The notes: a model not told the origin generated them from the sequence alone. A stretch of 50,133 nucleotides of DNA from Candidatus Yanofskyibacteriota bacterium (GCA_943359335.1 CALRHC010000006.1:1-50133); one strand, 5' to 3'; counted from the first letter of the stretch, positions 1 through 8,553 are shown. Made by a program: numbers and translations.

Positions 1-768
1 ATAAAACCAAATCCTTATCAGCCCAGAAAAGAATTCGACGAAACAGAACTTAATAGTTTAGCAGATTCTATGAAGCAATACGGCATGCTACAACCTCTTT
101 TGGTTTCGAAAGTAGAATTGGAGGTTTCTAGTGGAACTAGAGTTGAATACCAGTTAATAGCTGGCGAACGTCGTTTAAAGGCGGCTGGCATTGCGGGGCT
201 TAGGCAAGTTCCTGTAATTATTAAAAATCCAGACAATGCCACAAAACTGGAAATTGCTTTAATAGAAAATGTTCAGCGGCAAAATTTAAATGCCATAGAA
301 GAGGCTTTGGCTTATGAACGTTTAATGACTGAATTTAAATTAACCCAAATGGAGGTGGCTCAAAAAGTTGGCAAGAGTCGCGAGGTGGTTGCCAACAGAG
401 TTCGTCTTTTAGATTTACCATACGAAGTTCAACGAAGTATTTCCGACGGAAAAATAAGCGAAGGACATGCCAAGGTTTTACTTGCAGTAAAAAATTCTGA
501 ACGCCAAATATTTTTAACCGACGAAATTATTAAAAAAACTTTATCGGTTAGAGAATTAGAAGATATTGTTCGCCAGGATGAATCTTATAAGGCCAAAGCT
601 ACAAGAGTTAGTGATCCGGAATTAGAAAATTACAAAAAAACAATTCAAGACACTTTAGGCACACCAGTCTCCTTTTCGGGTAACCGAGAAAAAGGAAAAC
701 TAGCTATCAGTTTTTATTCTCAAGAGGATTTAGATAGGCTAATTAAAAAACTAACCAATCAATCGTAA
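1..768 (+). CDS. parB: ParB-family chromosome partitioning protein, 5' end cut by window
   Basis: The reading frame is open from base 1 with no start inside the window, so the N-terminus lies upstream. The first residues (PNPYQPRK, then LADSMKQYGMLQP) are the ParB/Srx CTPase domain, and GERRLKAA and ENVQRQNLN are its following conserved boxes. A helix-turn-helix KorB-like region follows (LTQMEVAQKVGKSREVVANRVRLL), which reads parS DNA. ParB loads on parS and acts with ParA in chromosome segregation. The C-terminal dimerisation part is short. The 3' end overlaps the convergent rel gene by 18 bases. Family is secure; parS sites were not found here. Confidence 0.95.
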   Translation: MKPNPYQPRKEFDETELNSLADSMKQYGMLQPLLVSKVELEVSSGTRVEYQLIAGERRLKAAGIAGLRQVPVIIKNPDNATKLEIALIENVQRQNLNAIEEALAYERLMTEFKLTQMEVAQKVGKSREVVANRVRLLDLPYEVQRSISDGKISEGHAKVLLAVKNSERQIFLTDEIIKKTLSVRELEDIVRQDESYKAKATRVSDPELENYKKTIQDTLGTPVSFSGNREKGKLAISFYSQEDLDRLIKKLTNQS

Positions 769-2163
769 TCTTTCCTTAATTTTTGTTCTGGCTTTAGAGG
801 TTTTAATAAACCTTAACCAATCCTGCGAGGGTTTTTGATTTTTTCCTGTAACAACTTCTATAATATCGCCATCATTTAATGTGTGTGTGATACCCATAAT
901 TTTTCCGTTGACTTTGGCTTGGATGCATTTATCGCCTAAATCAGAATGGATTGCATAAGCAAAGTCTAGTGGTGTAGCTTCTTCGGGTAATTCTATAACG
1001 TCGCCTCTAGGTGTATAAACAAAAATTCTATCTTTAAAGAAATCTATTTTTGCGTTTTCCCAAAAATCTTCGCTATTTAGATCTTGATTTTGCCATTCGG
1101 AAAGTTGGTGTAACCAAGAATATTTTTTGGCTATGGGATTTTTTGATTCTTTATAGCTCCAGTGGGCGGCAATACCGTAATCTGCATTTTTGTTCATTTC
1201 CTCGGTTCTTATTTGGAATTCGGTTATTTTGCCTTCCTCGCAAAAAACAGTGGTATGCAAAGATTGGTAACCATTTGGTTTAGGCAGGGCAATATAGTCT
1301 TTTATTCTATTGGGCAGTGGTTGCCAATATTTATGTAATACACCTAAGGTTTCGTAACAAGAAACAATGTCGGGCACAATAACTCGAAGCGCCACAAGAT
1401 CGTACATTCTTTCTAAATTAAATTCGTATTTTTGAAGTTTGCGCCATAAGCTGTACAAATGTTTAGCGCGAGCACTTAAACGAATATAGCGGATATTATT
1501 TTCTTTTAATATTTTTTCTACAGCTGGTTTTATTCTTTCTGCATATTTTTTGTTTTCGGCAATTTGATCTTTTACAAAGTCTAAAAGATTTTTATATTCT
1601 TCGGGGTAAACATAAGGAAAGGCATAGTCTTCCATTATGCCTTTTAATTCGCCCATGCCTAAGCGCGAAGCGAGTGGCGCATAAACTTCTAAGGCCTCGC
1701 GAGCGATTCGTTCTTTGTTACCTTTAAAAGTATCTAGTGTTTCTAAGTTATGAAGCCTATCGGCTAACTTAATTAAAACCACGCGAATGTCTTTGGCAGT
1801 AGCTAAAATCATTTTATGAAAATTTTCTATGAAACCTTTTTCGCCCGAATAACTTACGCGGTGTAATTTGGTTACCGACTGAACCAAAAAAGATATTTTT
1901 GGTCCAAATTCTTTTTCTATGGTTTCTATTTTGTAATTACTTTCTTCTAAAGCATCATGGAGTAATCCTGCTGCCACAGTTTCGTGGTCCATATTAAAAT
2001 CGGTTAAAATTTGGGCAACGGCTAGCGGGTGAGTAATATAGTCTTCGTCAGAATCTCTTTTTTGGTCGGTATGAGCTTGCTCAGCAAAAGTATAGGCCTT
2101 CTGGATAGTTTCAGCCTCTGTAGGGGAATATTTAGCTAGTATCTTAGCCAATATTTCTTGCAT
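751..2163 (-). CDS. rel: RelA/SpoT-type (p)ppGpp synthetase/hydrolase, short form
   Basis: This 470-residue protein has an HD hydrolase domain (about 25-185; THPLAVA, LLHDALEES, ADRLHNLETL), a synthetase domain (about 235-345; YDLVALRVIV, RIKDYIALPKPNGYQSLHT) and a TGS domain (about 385-450). It stops after TGS, so the helical, zinc-finger and ACT parts of full-length Rel (about 730 residues) are absent. The hydrolase HDxxED box reads HDALEE (H69 D70 E73 E74), a conservative D-to-E change. It makes and probably degrades the stringent-response alarmone. Lack of the C-terminal regulatory region suggests weaker ribosome-dependent control (inference). Confidence 0.93.
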   Translation of the reverse strand: MQEILAKILAKYSPTEAETIQKAYTFAEQAHTDQKRDSDEDYITHPLAVAQILTDFNMDHETVAAGLLHDALEESNYKIETIEKEFGPKISFLVQSVTKLHRVSYSGEKGFIENFHKMILATAKDIRVVLIKLADRLHNLETLDTFKGNKERIAREALEVYAPLASRLGMGELKGIMEDYAFPYVYPEEYKNLLDFVKDQIAENKKYAERIKPAVEKILKENNIRYIRLSARAKHLYSLWRKLQKYEFNLERMYDLVALRVIVPDIVSCYETLGVLHKYWQPLPNRIKDYIALPKPNGYQSLHTTVFCEEGKITEFQIRTEEMNKNADYGIAAHWSYKESKNPIAKKYSWLHQLSEWQNQDLNSEDFWENAKIDFFKDRIFVYTPRGDVIELPEEATPLDFAYAIHSDLGDKCIQAKVNGKIMGITHTLNDGDIIEVVTGKNQKPSQDWLRFIKTSKARTKIKERLRLIG

Positions 2164-2198
2164 TGTTTAAGCGTAGCAGATAAGAGGTTTTGGTGCTA

Positions 2199-2227
2199 TT
2201 GACAATAGATTGTATATATGATAATAT
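2199..2227 (+). promoter_or_regulatory. Sigma70-type promoter for the 2285 gene
   Basis: TTGACA at 2199-2204 and TAATAT at 2222-2227 are separated by 17 bases. A strong ribosome binding site (CGGAGGGGG) precedes the ATG at 2285. The first 11 bases, TTGACAATAGA, are identical to those of the promoter at 12055. Confidence 0.7.
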
Positions 2228-2284
2228 TAAACCATCGAAATTTAGGCGGTTCTTTTTTTAAAACCCTATAACTCGGAGGGGGTT

Positions 2285-2689
2285 ATGGAGCAGTTTATCT
2301 GGATCGCATTGGTCGGGATTCTCCTGTTCTTCGCTTGGCAGGCTGCACAGGAGGTTCTTCAGGCCGGAGAACCTCTGGTGGTGATTCCCACGACAACGAA
2401 CGCTACCAGTGTTCCCACGACCGTTCAGACGCGGAGGAGGACATCTGCTCGGAAGAGGGTGGAATCCACTGACGTGAAGGTCTCCAAGGTTTCGTCTTCT
2501 GAAGGATGCCCCTCCAGCGACGAGTTCAAAACCCACGAAGTTCGCTTCGCCGGCCGGTGGTATGCCTGCCGGCCGGACGGTGACACGAATCGTCAGATGG
2601 GTCTCTGCCGAGTAATTCTCGGCGACCGTCGGACTCACCAGAGGGTGATCGTTCGGCGGATCGATGAGATTCGTCGTACGAAGGGTTGA
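2285..2689 (+). CDS. GC-rich small single-pass membrane protein, unknown function
   Basis: The 134-residue product has an N-terminal hydrophobic helix (about residues 4-20, FIWIALVGILLFFAW), then a Thr/Val/Arg-rich linker and a basic C-terminal half with three cysteines (GCPSS, YACRPDG, LCRVI). A strong ribosome binding site, an upstream promoter and a downstream terminator support it over the opposite-strand frame. Base and codon use are clearly GC-richer than the AT-rich genes on both sides, which hints at acquisition or different selection. I do not recognise a family. Confidence 0.7.
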   Translation: MEQFIWIALVGILLFFAWQAAQEVLQAGEPLVVIPTTTNATSVPTTVQTRRRTSARKRVESTDVKVSKVSSSEGCPSSDEFKTHEVRFAGRWYACRPDGDTNRQMGLCRVILGDRRTHQRVIVRRIDEIRRTKG

Positions 2690-2706
2690 GAGTTCTTTAA
2701 TACGCA

Positions 2707-2736
2707 AGAGGCGGACCTAATGGTCCGCCTCTTTTT
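2707..2736. terminator. Intrinsic terminator shared by convergent genes
   Basis: AGAGGCGGACC (2707-2717), loop TAAT, GGTCCGCCTCT (2722-2732), followed by T's. The topA stop codon (2717-2719) lies inside the hairpin, so the last topA codons form one arm. Confidence 0.85.
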
Positions 2737-4768
2737 CATCTTCTTCTTTTTCTATTGGCTCCGTCGGAGTTTCTTCTTGTGGTTTTAGTTTTGGATTAAC
2801 CCAACTAGCATATTTGCAATCGGGATAACGTGAACAGCCATAGAAAGTTTTTTTAGTGCGGGTTCGTTTTACAATCACATCGCCCTCTTTGCAATCTGGG
2901 CATTTCATATCTATTTTATTTACAATTCGTTCGGTGTGCTTGCAATCTGGAAAACCAGTGCAGGCATAAAATTTGCCAAAGCGTCCTAATTTTATAACAA
3001 TCGGCTTGCCACATTCAGGGCAAATTTTGTCTGTAGGTTCGTCGTTTTTAAAATCTGTTTTTTTAAGTTCGTCCATTTTTTCTTTTATAATTTTTTCAAA
3101 AGGTTCATAAAATTCTCTTATAACCGGTACCCATTCTATTTTATCTTCGGCGATACTGTCCAACTTTTTTTCCATTTTAGCTGTAAAATCTATATCTACA
3201 ATGTTAGGAAAATGTTCAACTAATAAATCGTTAACTATTATACCCATTTCGGTGGGTTTTATTTTTTTTTGTTCGTCTTTTTCTACATAGCCTCTGTTTT
3301 GAATAGTAGAAAGAGTTGGCGCATAGGTGGATGGTCTGCCAATACCATGTTGTTCTAATGCTTTAATTAAAGTAGCTTCGGAGAATCTAGCAGGAGGTTC
3401 GGTAAAGTGTTGTTCGGGTTTTAATTCTAAAAGATTAAGATTTTCGTTCGCTTTTAATTCGGGTAAAATAGTTTCTTCGGTTTTTAAAGAATAAACCTTT
3501 GTAAAACCATCAAACTTTTTAGTGAGGCCATTGGCTCTAAAGAGACAGCTTTTAGCTTCTAGCTTTTGGCTTTTAGCAAATACATCTACAGTAGTTGCAT
3601 CAAAAACAGCTGGCGCCATTTGTGTAGCCATAAAGCGTTGCCAAATCAAGCGGTAAAGTTTTAATTGAGCAGGTTCTAAATGAGAAGTCATCTCCTCCGG
3701 TGTTCTTAAAGGATCGGTTGGGCGAATAGCCTCGTGGGCTTCTTGAGCACCTTTAGATTTTGTTTTATATGTTCTGTTTTCTAAATATTTTTCGCCATAA
3801 CTTTCTTTTATAAAACCAGATGCCACGCTAATAGCGTCTTGCGATAAATTAAGCGAATCGGTTCTCATGTATGTAATCAAACCAGTTCGATCGCCTAAAA
3901 GATCTATGCCCTCATAGAGTTGTTGGGCTAACATCATTGTACGTTTTGCCGAAAAGCCAAGTTTACGCGCAGCAGTTTGTTGTAATGTACTGGTGGTAAA
4001 AGGCGGGGAAGGGTTTCGCTTGGTTTCTTTTTTTTCTATACTTTCTACTTTCCAATCCGAATTTTCTAAAGTAGTTAATATTTTTTTGGCTGATTCTTCG
4101 CTGGCTATAGCAAATTTATCTAAAGCTTCATTATTTATTTTAAAAAGCTTTGCTTCGAAGGCTTCTTTTGAAGTAGGTTTTTCTAGGTTAGCTGTTAAGC
4201 TCCAATATTCTTGTTTTTGAAATTTCTCTCTTTCTCTTTCTCGTTCAACGATTAATCTTACCGCTACCGATTGCACACGGCCGGCCGAAAGGCCACGAGA
4301 TACTTTTTTCCAAAGAAGCGGTGAGAGTTTGTAACCCACCAATCTATCTAGAATGCGACGAGCTTGTTGGGCGTCCACCATATCTTGGTCTATTTGCCGT
4401 GGATGCTTTAATGCTTCTAAAATAGCTTTTGCAGTAATTTCGTGAAAAACTATTCTTTCTATTTCTTTTTTTTCTAAACCCAAGGCTTGAACGAGGTGCC
4501 AAGAAATTGCTTCGCCTTCTCGGTCTTCGTCGGTTGCTAGAATAATTTTATCTGCTTTTTGGGCTAGTTTTTTTAAGAGAGCAACTTGTTTTTTGGCTTT
4601 GGCAGGAACCAAATATTTAGGTTCAAAATTGTGTTCGGTATCTATGCCAAGTTTGCTTTTTGGTAAATCGCGCACATGACCAAAAGAGGACTCTACTTTA
4701 AAGTCCTTACCTAAAAACTTTTCTATTGTCCTTGCCTTAGCAGGAGATTCTACGATTACTAAGTTCAT
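2717..4768 (-). CDS. topA: DNA topoisomerase I
   Basis: The 683-residue type IA topoisomerase relaxes negative supercoils. It starts with the Toprim fold (LVIVESPAKARTIEKFLG, then DEDREGEAISWH) and has the catalytic tyrosine motif GLITYMRTDS (Tyr near 297). Two C-terminal zinc-finger domains are present (CPECGKP...CTGFPDC and CPDCKEG...CSRYPDC). An acidic tail follows. Around residue 400 a short stretch (FAKSQKLEAKSCLF) is encoded by a low-complexity repeat (3547-3577) like the AGCTT repeats found between genes here, so it looks like an in-frame repeat insertion. dprA lies upstream, separated by two palindromes. Confidence 0.97.
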   Translation of the reverse strand: MNLVIVESPAKARTIEKFLGKDFKVESSFGHVRDLPKSKLGIDTEHNFEPKYLVPAKAKKQVALLKKLAQKADKIILATDEDREGEAISWHLVQALGLEKKEIERIVFHEITAKAILEALKHPRQIDQDMVDAQQARRILDRLVGYKLSPLLWKKVSRGLSAGRVQSVAVRLIVEREREREKFQKQEYWSLTANLEKPTSKEAFEAKLFKINNEALDKFAIASEESAKKILTTLENSDWKVESIEKKETKRNPSPPFTTSTLQQTAARKLGFSAKRTMMLAQQLYEGIDLLGDRTGLITYMRTDSLNLSQDAISVASGFIKESYGEKYLENRTYKTKSKGAQEAHEAIRPTDPLRTPEEMTSHLEPAQLKLYRLIWQRFMATQMAPAVFDATTVDVFAKSQKLEAKSCLFRANGLTKKFDGFTKVYSLKTEETILPELKANENLNLLELKPEQHFTEPPARFSEATLIKALEQHGIGRPSTYAPTLSTIQNRGYVEKDEQKKIKPTEMGIIVNDLLVEHFPNIVDIDFTAKMEKKLDSIAEDKIEWVPVIREFYEPFEKIIKEKMDELKKTDFKNDEPTDKICPECGKPIVIKLGRFGKFYACTGFPDCKHTERIVNKIDMKCPDCKEGDVIVKRTRTKKTFYGCSRYPDCKYASWVNPKLKPQEETPTEPIEKEEDEKEADH

Positions 4769-4785
4769 TTTTTATTTTGTTTTTT

Positions 4786-4877
4786 AATATCACTTTTCGC
4801 TCCTGCAAGGAGGAGCGCTTGCATCCTCCCTCTTTATATTTAAGTTGAACCTCCTTGAAATCGCTCAAAATGATATT
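4786..4877 (+). repeat. Palindromic element B, copy 1
   Basis: The outer arms AATATCA (4786) and TGATATT (4871) extend through TTTT/AAAA with one bulged base. The inner arms are CAAGGAGG (4806-4813) and CCTCCTTG (4850-4857). The motif AAATCGCTCA (4858-4867) recurs at 14341 and, in part, at 26729. It is followed by AGGGTAAG, a tag also seen just after several family A copies. Confidence 0.65.
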
Positions 4878-4896
4878 AGGGTAAGTTTTTTCTCTG

Positions 4897-4991
4897 ACAT
4901 CTCTCCTAACAGCATTCATGGAGAAAACCTAAATCAGTTGACGATGAACCTTGCTTAGGCAAGCTTCATATATCGTTGTTAGGAGAGATGT
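4897..4991 (-). repeat. Palindromic element A, copy 1
   Basis: Perfect 15-bp arms: ACATCTCTCCTAACA (4897-4911) and TGTTAGGAGAGATGT (4977-4991). Read on the minus strand the core holds GCTTGCCTAAGCAAG and ends CTCCATGAATGCT, matching the copies at 14166 and 31200 although their arms differ. It lies just after the dprA stop codon, in the dprA sense. Confidence 0.75.
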
Positions 4992-5004
4992 TTAAATTTG
5001 TAAG

Positions 5005-6081
5005 CTACATCAAAGTATATATTTGCCCTCCCATGTTTTTTATATATCCATTAAGTTCTAAACTGGTTAACACTGAACTGACCACATGGGGCTTAAGTTT
5101 AGTTATTTGAATAATTTTGTCAATGTGAGCGGGTTCTGTTTGAATTAAATTTATTATATTTTTTTCTTCTTCGGTAAATTTATTTAAATCAATTTCTATC
5201 TTTTCTTTCGTGCTTAATTTTTTTAAATTAAGTTCTTGTAAAACATCCTCGGCACATAATACTACTTTGGCTCCGTCTTGCAAAAGTTTATTGGTTCCAG
5301 CAGATGTTGTATTGGTGATAGGGCCTGGTACGGCAAAGACTTCGCGGTTAGCCTCTAAGGCTTGCTTCGCCGTTATTAAGGCGCCACCGTCTATTTTAGA
5401 TTCTATAACTAATGTTCCCAAAGATAAGCCGGCGATTATTCTATTTCTTGCTGGGAAGTTCTGTTTAAAAGCTTCTGTACCCGCAGGGTATTCGGAAAGA
5501 ATTAAGTTGTCTTTTTTTAACATTTCTGCGGCCAAAGGTTCGTTCATTCTTGGATAAATTTGATCCACGCCACAACCCAACACGCCAATTGTTTTGCCGC
5601 CATGTTTTAGTGTGGCTGAATGTGTTAATGCATCAATGCCTTGAGCTAAGCCACTAACAATTGTTAAACCAGATTCCACTAGTTGCGGTATAAGAATATC
5701 TACTGCAGTGCGACCATAACCCGAAGGGGTTCTGGTGCCAACTACTCCAATACTTTTTGTGTGTAAAAGATCAGCGTTGCCTTTCAAGTATAACAGAATT
5801 GGCGAGGAAGATATTTCTTTTAACAGTTTTGGGTAACTTTTTTCAAAAAAAGAAATTGTTTTTATATTTAATTTTTCTAGTTTTCCCCATTCGGTTTTTG
5901 GATTTACTATTTCTCTTTTGGCGAGTGCCTCTTTTATACTCTCGCCATTAAAATCCAACTGTAAAATTTTTCCCGCCGGCGCATTCCACGCTCTTTCGGC
6001 GGTTTTAAAAACAAAGAGTAATTTTTTTATTCGCGAAAGCCCGTAAACAATGTTTAGAGCATTAAGCCATAAATTGTCCAT
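5005..6081 (-). CDS. dprA: DNA-processing protein DprA
   Basis: This 358-residue protein has the DprA Rossmann domain: GVVGTRTPSGYGR, SGLAQGIDALTH, GVLGCGVDQIYP, FPARNRIIAGLS and GALITAKQALEANREVFAVPG. The C-terminal 60 residues look like the winged-helix DML1-like domain. DprA loads RecA on incoming single-stranded DNA in natural transformation. A split comEC at 27666-29628 supports a DNA-uptake route. The start ATG at 6081 lies 26 bases from the 3' end of mfd, which is upstream on the same strand, so the two may be cotranscribed. Confidence 0.95.
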   Translation of the reverse strand: MDNLWLNALNIVYGLSRIKKLLFVFKTAERAWNAPAGKILQLDFNGESIKEALAKREIVNPKTEWGKLEKLNIKTISFFEKSYPKLLKEISSSPILLYLKGNADLLHTKSIGVVGTRTPSGYGRTAVDILIPQLVESGLTIVSGLAQGIDALTHSATLKHGGKTIGVLGCGVDQIYPRMNEPLAAEMLKKDNLILSEYPAGTEAFKQNFPARNRIIAGLSLGTLVIESKIDGGALITAKQALEANREVFAVPGPITNTTSAGTNKLLQDGAKVVLCAEDVLQELNLKKLSTKEKIEIDLNKFTEEEKNIINLIQTEPAHIDKIIQITKLKPHVVSSVLTSLELNGYIKNMGGQIYTLM

Positions 6082-6106
6082 GTTCTTTAAATAATATCAT
6101 GGAGAA

Positions 6107-8029
6107 TTATGTTTTAAGTTTTTCTACGGCTTGGGAAAGCATTTCGCAGTATAAGTTTAAACCAATTTGGTTTATGTGGCCTGATTGGTTTCGGCCCAAA
6201 ATGTTGCCGGCGCCACGAAGCTCTAAATCGCGTAAAGCGATTTTAAAACCATCACCTAAGTTAGAAAATTCTTGCAAAGCTATTAAGCGGCTCTCGGCCA
6301 AACTAGAAACTGTTTTTTTGTCGTGTAGAAAGTAAACAACTGCTTTAATATCGCGCCTGCCTACGCGGCCACGTAACTGGTGAGCTTGGGATAAGCCAAG
6401 TTTGGTAGCATCGGAAACAATTAATGTGTTGGCATTAGGCAGGTCAATTCCATTTTCTATAATAGTTGTAGAAACTAAAACATTACTGGCGCCACTTTTA
6501 AAACTTTCAACTGCGTCTATAATTTGCTTTTCACCCATACGGCCATGTAGTGCGGTTAATTTGGCCTGAGGCACAAGTTCTTTTATTTGTTCCATTACAG
6601 AATTTATTTTATGGATTCTATTTTCTAAAAAGAAAACTTGGCCGTGGCGGGCGAGTTCAAACTCTACAGCTTTTTTTATTGTATCCCAAGAAAAATTTTC
6701 TATTTTAGTTTCCACAGCTTCGCGGCCAAGTGGCGGTGTCTGTATTTTAGAAATTGGTTTTAAATTAGACATAGCCAAATAAAGTGTACGGGGAATAGGT
6801 GTGGCTGAAAGCATTAAAACGTCTATATTAGCTTTTAGTTTTTTTATTTTTTCTTTTTGTAAAACACCAAAGCGTTGTTCTTCGTCTATTATTAAAAGCC
6901 CAAGATCTTTAAATTCTACGTCTTTAGAAAACAAACGATGCGTGCCAATTATCACATCAACCGTACCTAGTTTAATTTTTTTAGCAAAATCTTTATTTAC
7001 TTCCTCTGCATTTAAACGGCTAAGCATGGCTATGCTAACTCCATGTTTTTCTAAGCGGTTACTAAAAACATCGTAATGTTGGCGGGCTAAAATTGTTGTA
7101 GGCGAAATTAAAGCAACTTGCTTTCCAGAAATTACACTTTTAAATGCGGCGCGAATAGCAAGTTCGGTTTTACCAAAGCCAACATCACCCACTAAAACCC
7201 TATCCATTGGTTTTTCGTTTTCCATATCGGTTTCTATTTCTTTCCAGCTTCGGGATTGATCCGGAGTTTCGGGGTATTCAAAATCGGCAATAATATTTTC
7301 CATTTCTTGGGAATTTTTAACAAAACTAAAACCGCGCGAAACTTCGCGGTTGGCATATAATTGCAATAAATCTTTAGCTAACTTTACAACATCTTCTTTA
7401 GCTTTTGTTTTTATTTTGTACCATAAGTTTCCACCCAAACCATGAACCTTAGGGCGAGTAAAGCCAACGTACAAAGATATTTTTTTAACTTGCTCAAAGG
7501 GCAAAAACAATCTGTCGCCTTTGGCGTATTCAATTTCGAAATAGTTTTCTAAATCGGTGGTGGCGCCTTTTAACTTGCCAATACCGTGGTCTATGTGAAC
7601 CACGTAATCGCCAGCTTTAAAGCGTGTATAAATTTTTTCTAGTTCGTCTAATTCGGCTTCGGGAGATTTTGTTTTTGGTTTTTCTAGTTCGGAAATATTT
7701 TCTATGTTGTTGCCGTTAAAATCAAAAGCCAGTGGGTTGTCTAAATTTACCGGCCAGATAGTTAAAATAGAGCCTAAAAAAGAAACTTCGCCTGGGTTTA
7801 AAACAGGACTCGTTTTGGTATAACCAAAATCAGCGAGTTCGCGAATTAAAGCGAGGGGATTAATTTTTAAATCTTTTTCCAAGATGCGCACATGATTACG
7901 CCACCAAATATTTTTTTGGCTTAAAACTTTAATTTTATTTTCATTTTCTTTGAACCACAAAACGCCCTGATTTCTAAATTCAGGGATATTCGCGACGACA
8001 AGTATTGAATCTAATGTGCTTTTTTGCAT
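6107..8029 (-). CDS. mfd: Mfd-like transcription-repair helicase, N-terminally reduced
   Basis: The 640-residue protein is much shorter than classical Mfd (about 1,150). Residues 60-110 keep a remnant of the UvrB-like D1b region (NPGEVSFLGSILTIWP). A CarD-like RNA polymerase-interacting domain follows (about 135-205; GDYVVHIDHGIG), then the translocase core: GDVGFGKTE (Walker A near 283), DEEQRFG, LSATPIPRTLYLA, and QLRGRVGRRD. Most of the UvrA-binding N-terminus is missing, and it ends soon after the helicase core. It could still displace stalled RNA polymerase, but UvrA recruitment is doubtful (inference). Confidence 0.92.
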   Translation of the reverse strand: MQKSTLDSILVVANIPEFRNQGVLWFKENENKIKVLSQKNIWWRNHVRILEKDLKINPLALIRELADFGYTKTSPVLNPGEVSFLGSILTIWPVNLDNPLAFDFNGNNIENISELEKPKTKSPEAELDELEKIYTRFKAGDYVVHIDHGIGKLKGATTDLENYFEIEYAKGDRLFLPFEQVKKISLYVGFTRPKVHGLGGNLWYKIKTKAKEDVVKLAKDLLQLYANREVSRGFSFVKNSQEMENIIADFEYPETPDQSRSWKEIETDMENEKPMDRVLVGDVGFGKTELAIRAAFKSVISGKQVALISPTTILARQHYDVFSNRLEKHGVSIAMLSRLNAEEVNKDFAKKIKLGTVDVIIGTHRLFSKDVEFKDLGLLIIDEEQRFGVLQKEKIKKLKANIDVLMLSATPIPRTLYLAMSNLKPISKIQTPPLGREAVETKIENFSWDTIKKAVEFELARHGQVFFLENRIHKINSVMEQIKELVPQAKLTALHGRMGEKQIIDAVESFKSGASNVLVSTTIIENGIDLPNANTLIVSDATKLGLSQAHQLRGRVGRRDIKAVVYFLHDKKTVSSLAESRLIALQEFSNLGDGFKIALRDLELRGAGNILGRNQSGHINQIGLNLYCEMLSQAVEKLKT

Positions 8030-8125
8030 CGCCTAGAGAATATTGTAAGGGTTCTGTAGTTTAGAGTCAAAAACACGGTAAATGCTTGGTTTTTTATCGG
8101 AAGGACTACCCTTCCTAGCGTGCTA

Positions 8126-8153
8126 TTGACAGGATTTATGGATATGCTATACT
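8126..8153 (+). promoter_or_regulatory. Promoter of the structured RNA at 8160
   Basis: TTGACA (8126-8131), 16-base spacer, TATACT (8148-8153). No start codon with a ribosome binding site follows within the transcript, and a terminator lies about 275 bases on. Confidence 0.8.
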
Positions 8154-8159
8154 GTGCAG

Positions 8160-8464
8160 GTACCATAAAAATTTGGGCTGACGTGCCTTCGTACTTTTCC
8201 AGCGATGGAGGCCAGGGATGCGTGTAACATGTAGCTCATAGTGCCCAAGCAAGCACTATGTCTGCTATCTCTGATAGCCGAGACGTCACAATTGTCACCT
8301 AGCCCACTGGTGACCAGCATAGAGTTTCTAGGGCTCTTTGCTGAGGAAATGCAGGTAGAGGTCGTGAACGGACTGGAAACCGTTCGATGCCAAGCAGAGG
8401 CATTAGATTTCTACAGTACCAGTTAAAGTACCTCCCCCGCGCCAAAAGGCGCGGGGATTTTTTT
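8160..8464 (+). ncRNA. Structured RNA of unknown family, downstream of the efflux operon
   Basis: The transcript is bounded by a good promoter and a strong terminator. It contains a run of perfect hairpins: CATAGTG/CACTATG (8237/8254), GCTATC/GATAGC (8264/8273), GTCACC/GGTGAC (8294/8309) and GAACGG/CCGTTC (8366/8380). TGACGT (8179-8184) can pair with ACGTCA (8283-8288) around the first two. A 61-codon frame beginning GTG at 8241 has no ribosome binding site and starts inside a hairpin, so I read this as non-coding. I looked for RNase P, tmRNA, SRP and 6S hallmarks and did not find them. Confidence 0.6.
8435..8464 (+). terminator. Intrinsic terminator of the 8160 RNA
   Basis: CCCCGCGCC, loop AAAA, GGCGCGGGG, then ATTTTTTT. 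Confidence 0.93.
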
Positions 8465-8520
8465 ATTCATACCTTAAAGCCTTCACGGGATTTTTCTTAG
8501 AAGCTTGGCTGGTTTACCCG
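8463..8520 (-). pseudogene. Remnant of a second MacB-like permease C-terminus
   Basis: Reading the minus strand from 8517, the codons give TSQASKKNPVKALRYE then TAA at 8465-8463. The intact permease just upstream ends ARQASKKNPVEALRYE. An in-frame stop precedes the fragment and nothing more of the gene is visible, so it is a decayed duplicate tail about 35 bases beyond the intact gene's stop. Confidence 0.75.
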
Positions 8521-8553
8521 CCGCTAGTTCATTTTAAATTATATAAAACTATT

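Noticed and set aside
2258-2707. A 149-codon frame opposite the GC-rich 2285 gene.
   Set aside because: The plus-strand frame has the promoter, ribosome binding site and terminator; the opposite frame has none.
4897-4991. Element A as an integron attC site (arms hold CCTAAC/GTTAGG).
   Set aside because: Only this copy has that match; the other five arms do not fit attC core sites, and no integrase is visible.
8241-8426. A 61-codon open frame on the plus strand inside the 8160 RNA.
   Set aside because: It starts at GTG within a hairpin, with no ribosome binding site; the RNA structure explains the sequence better.
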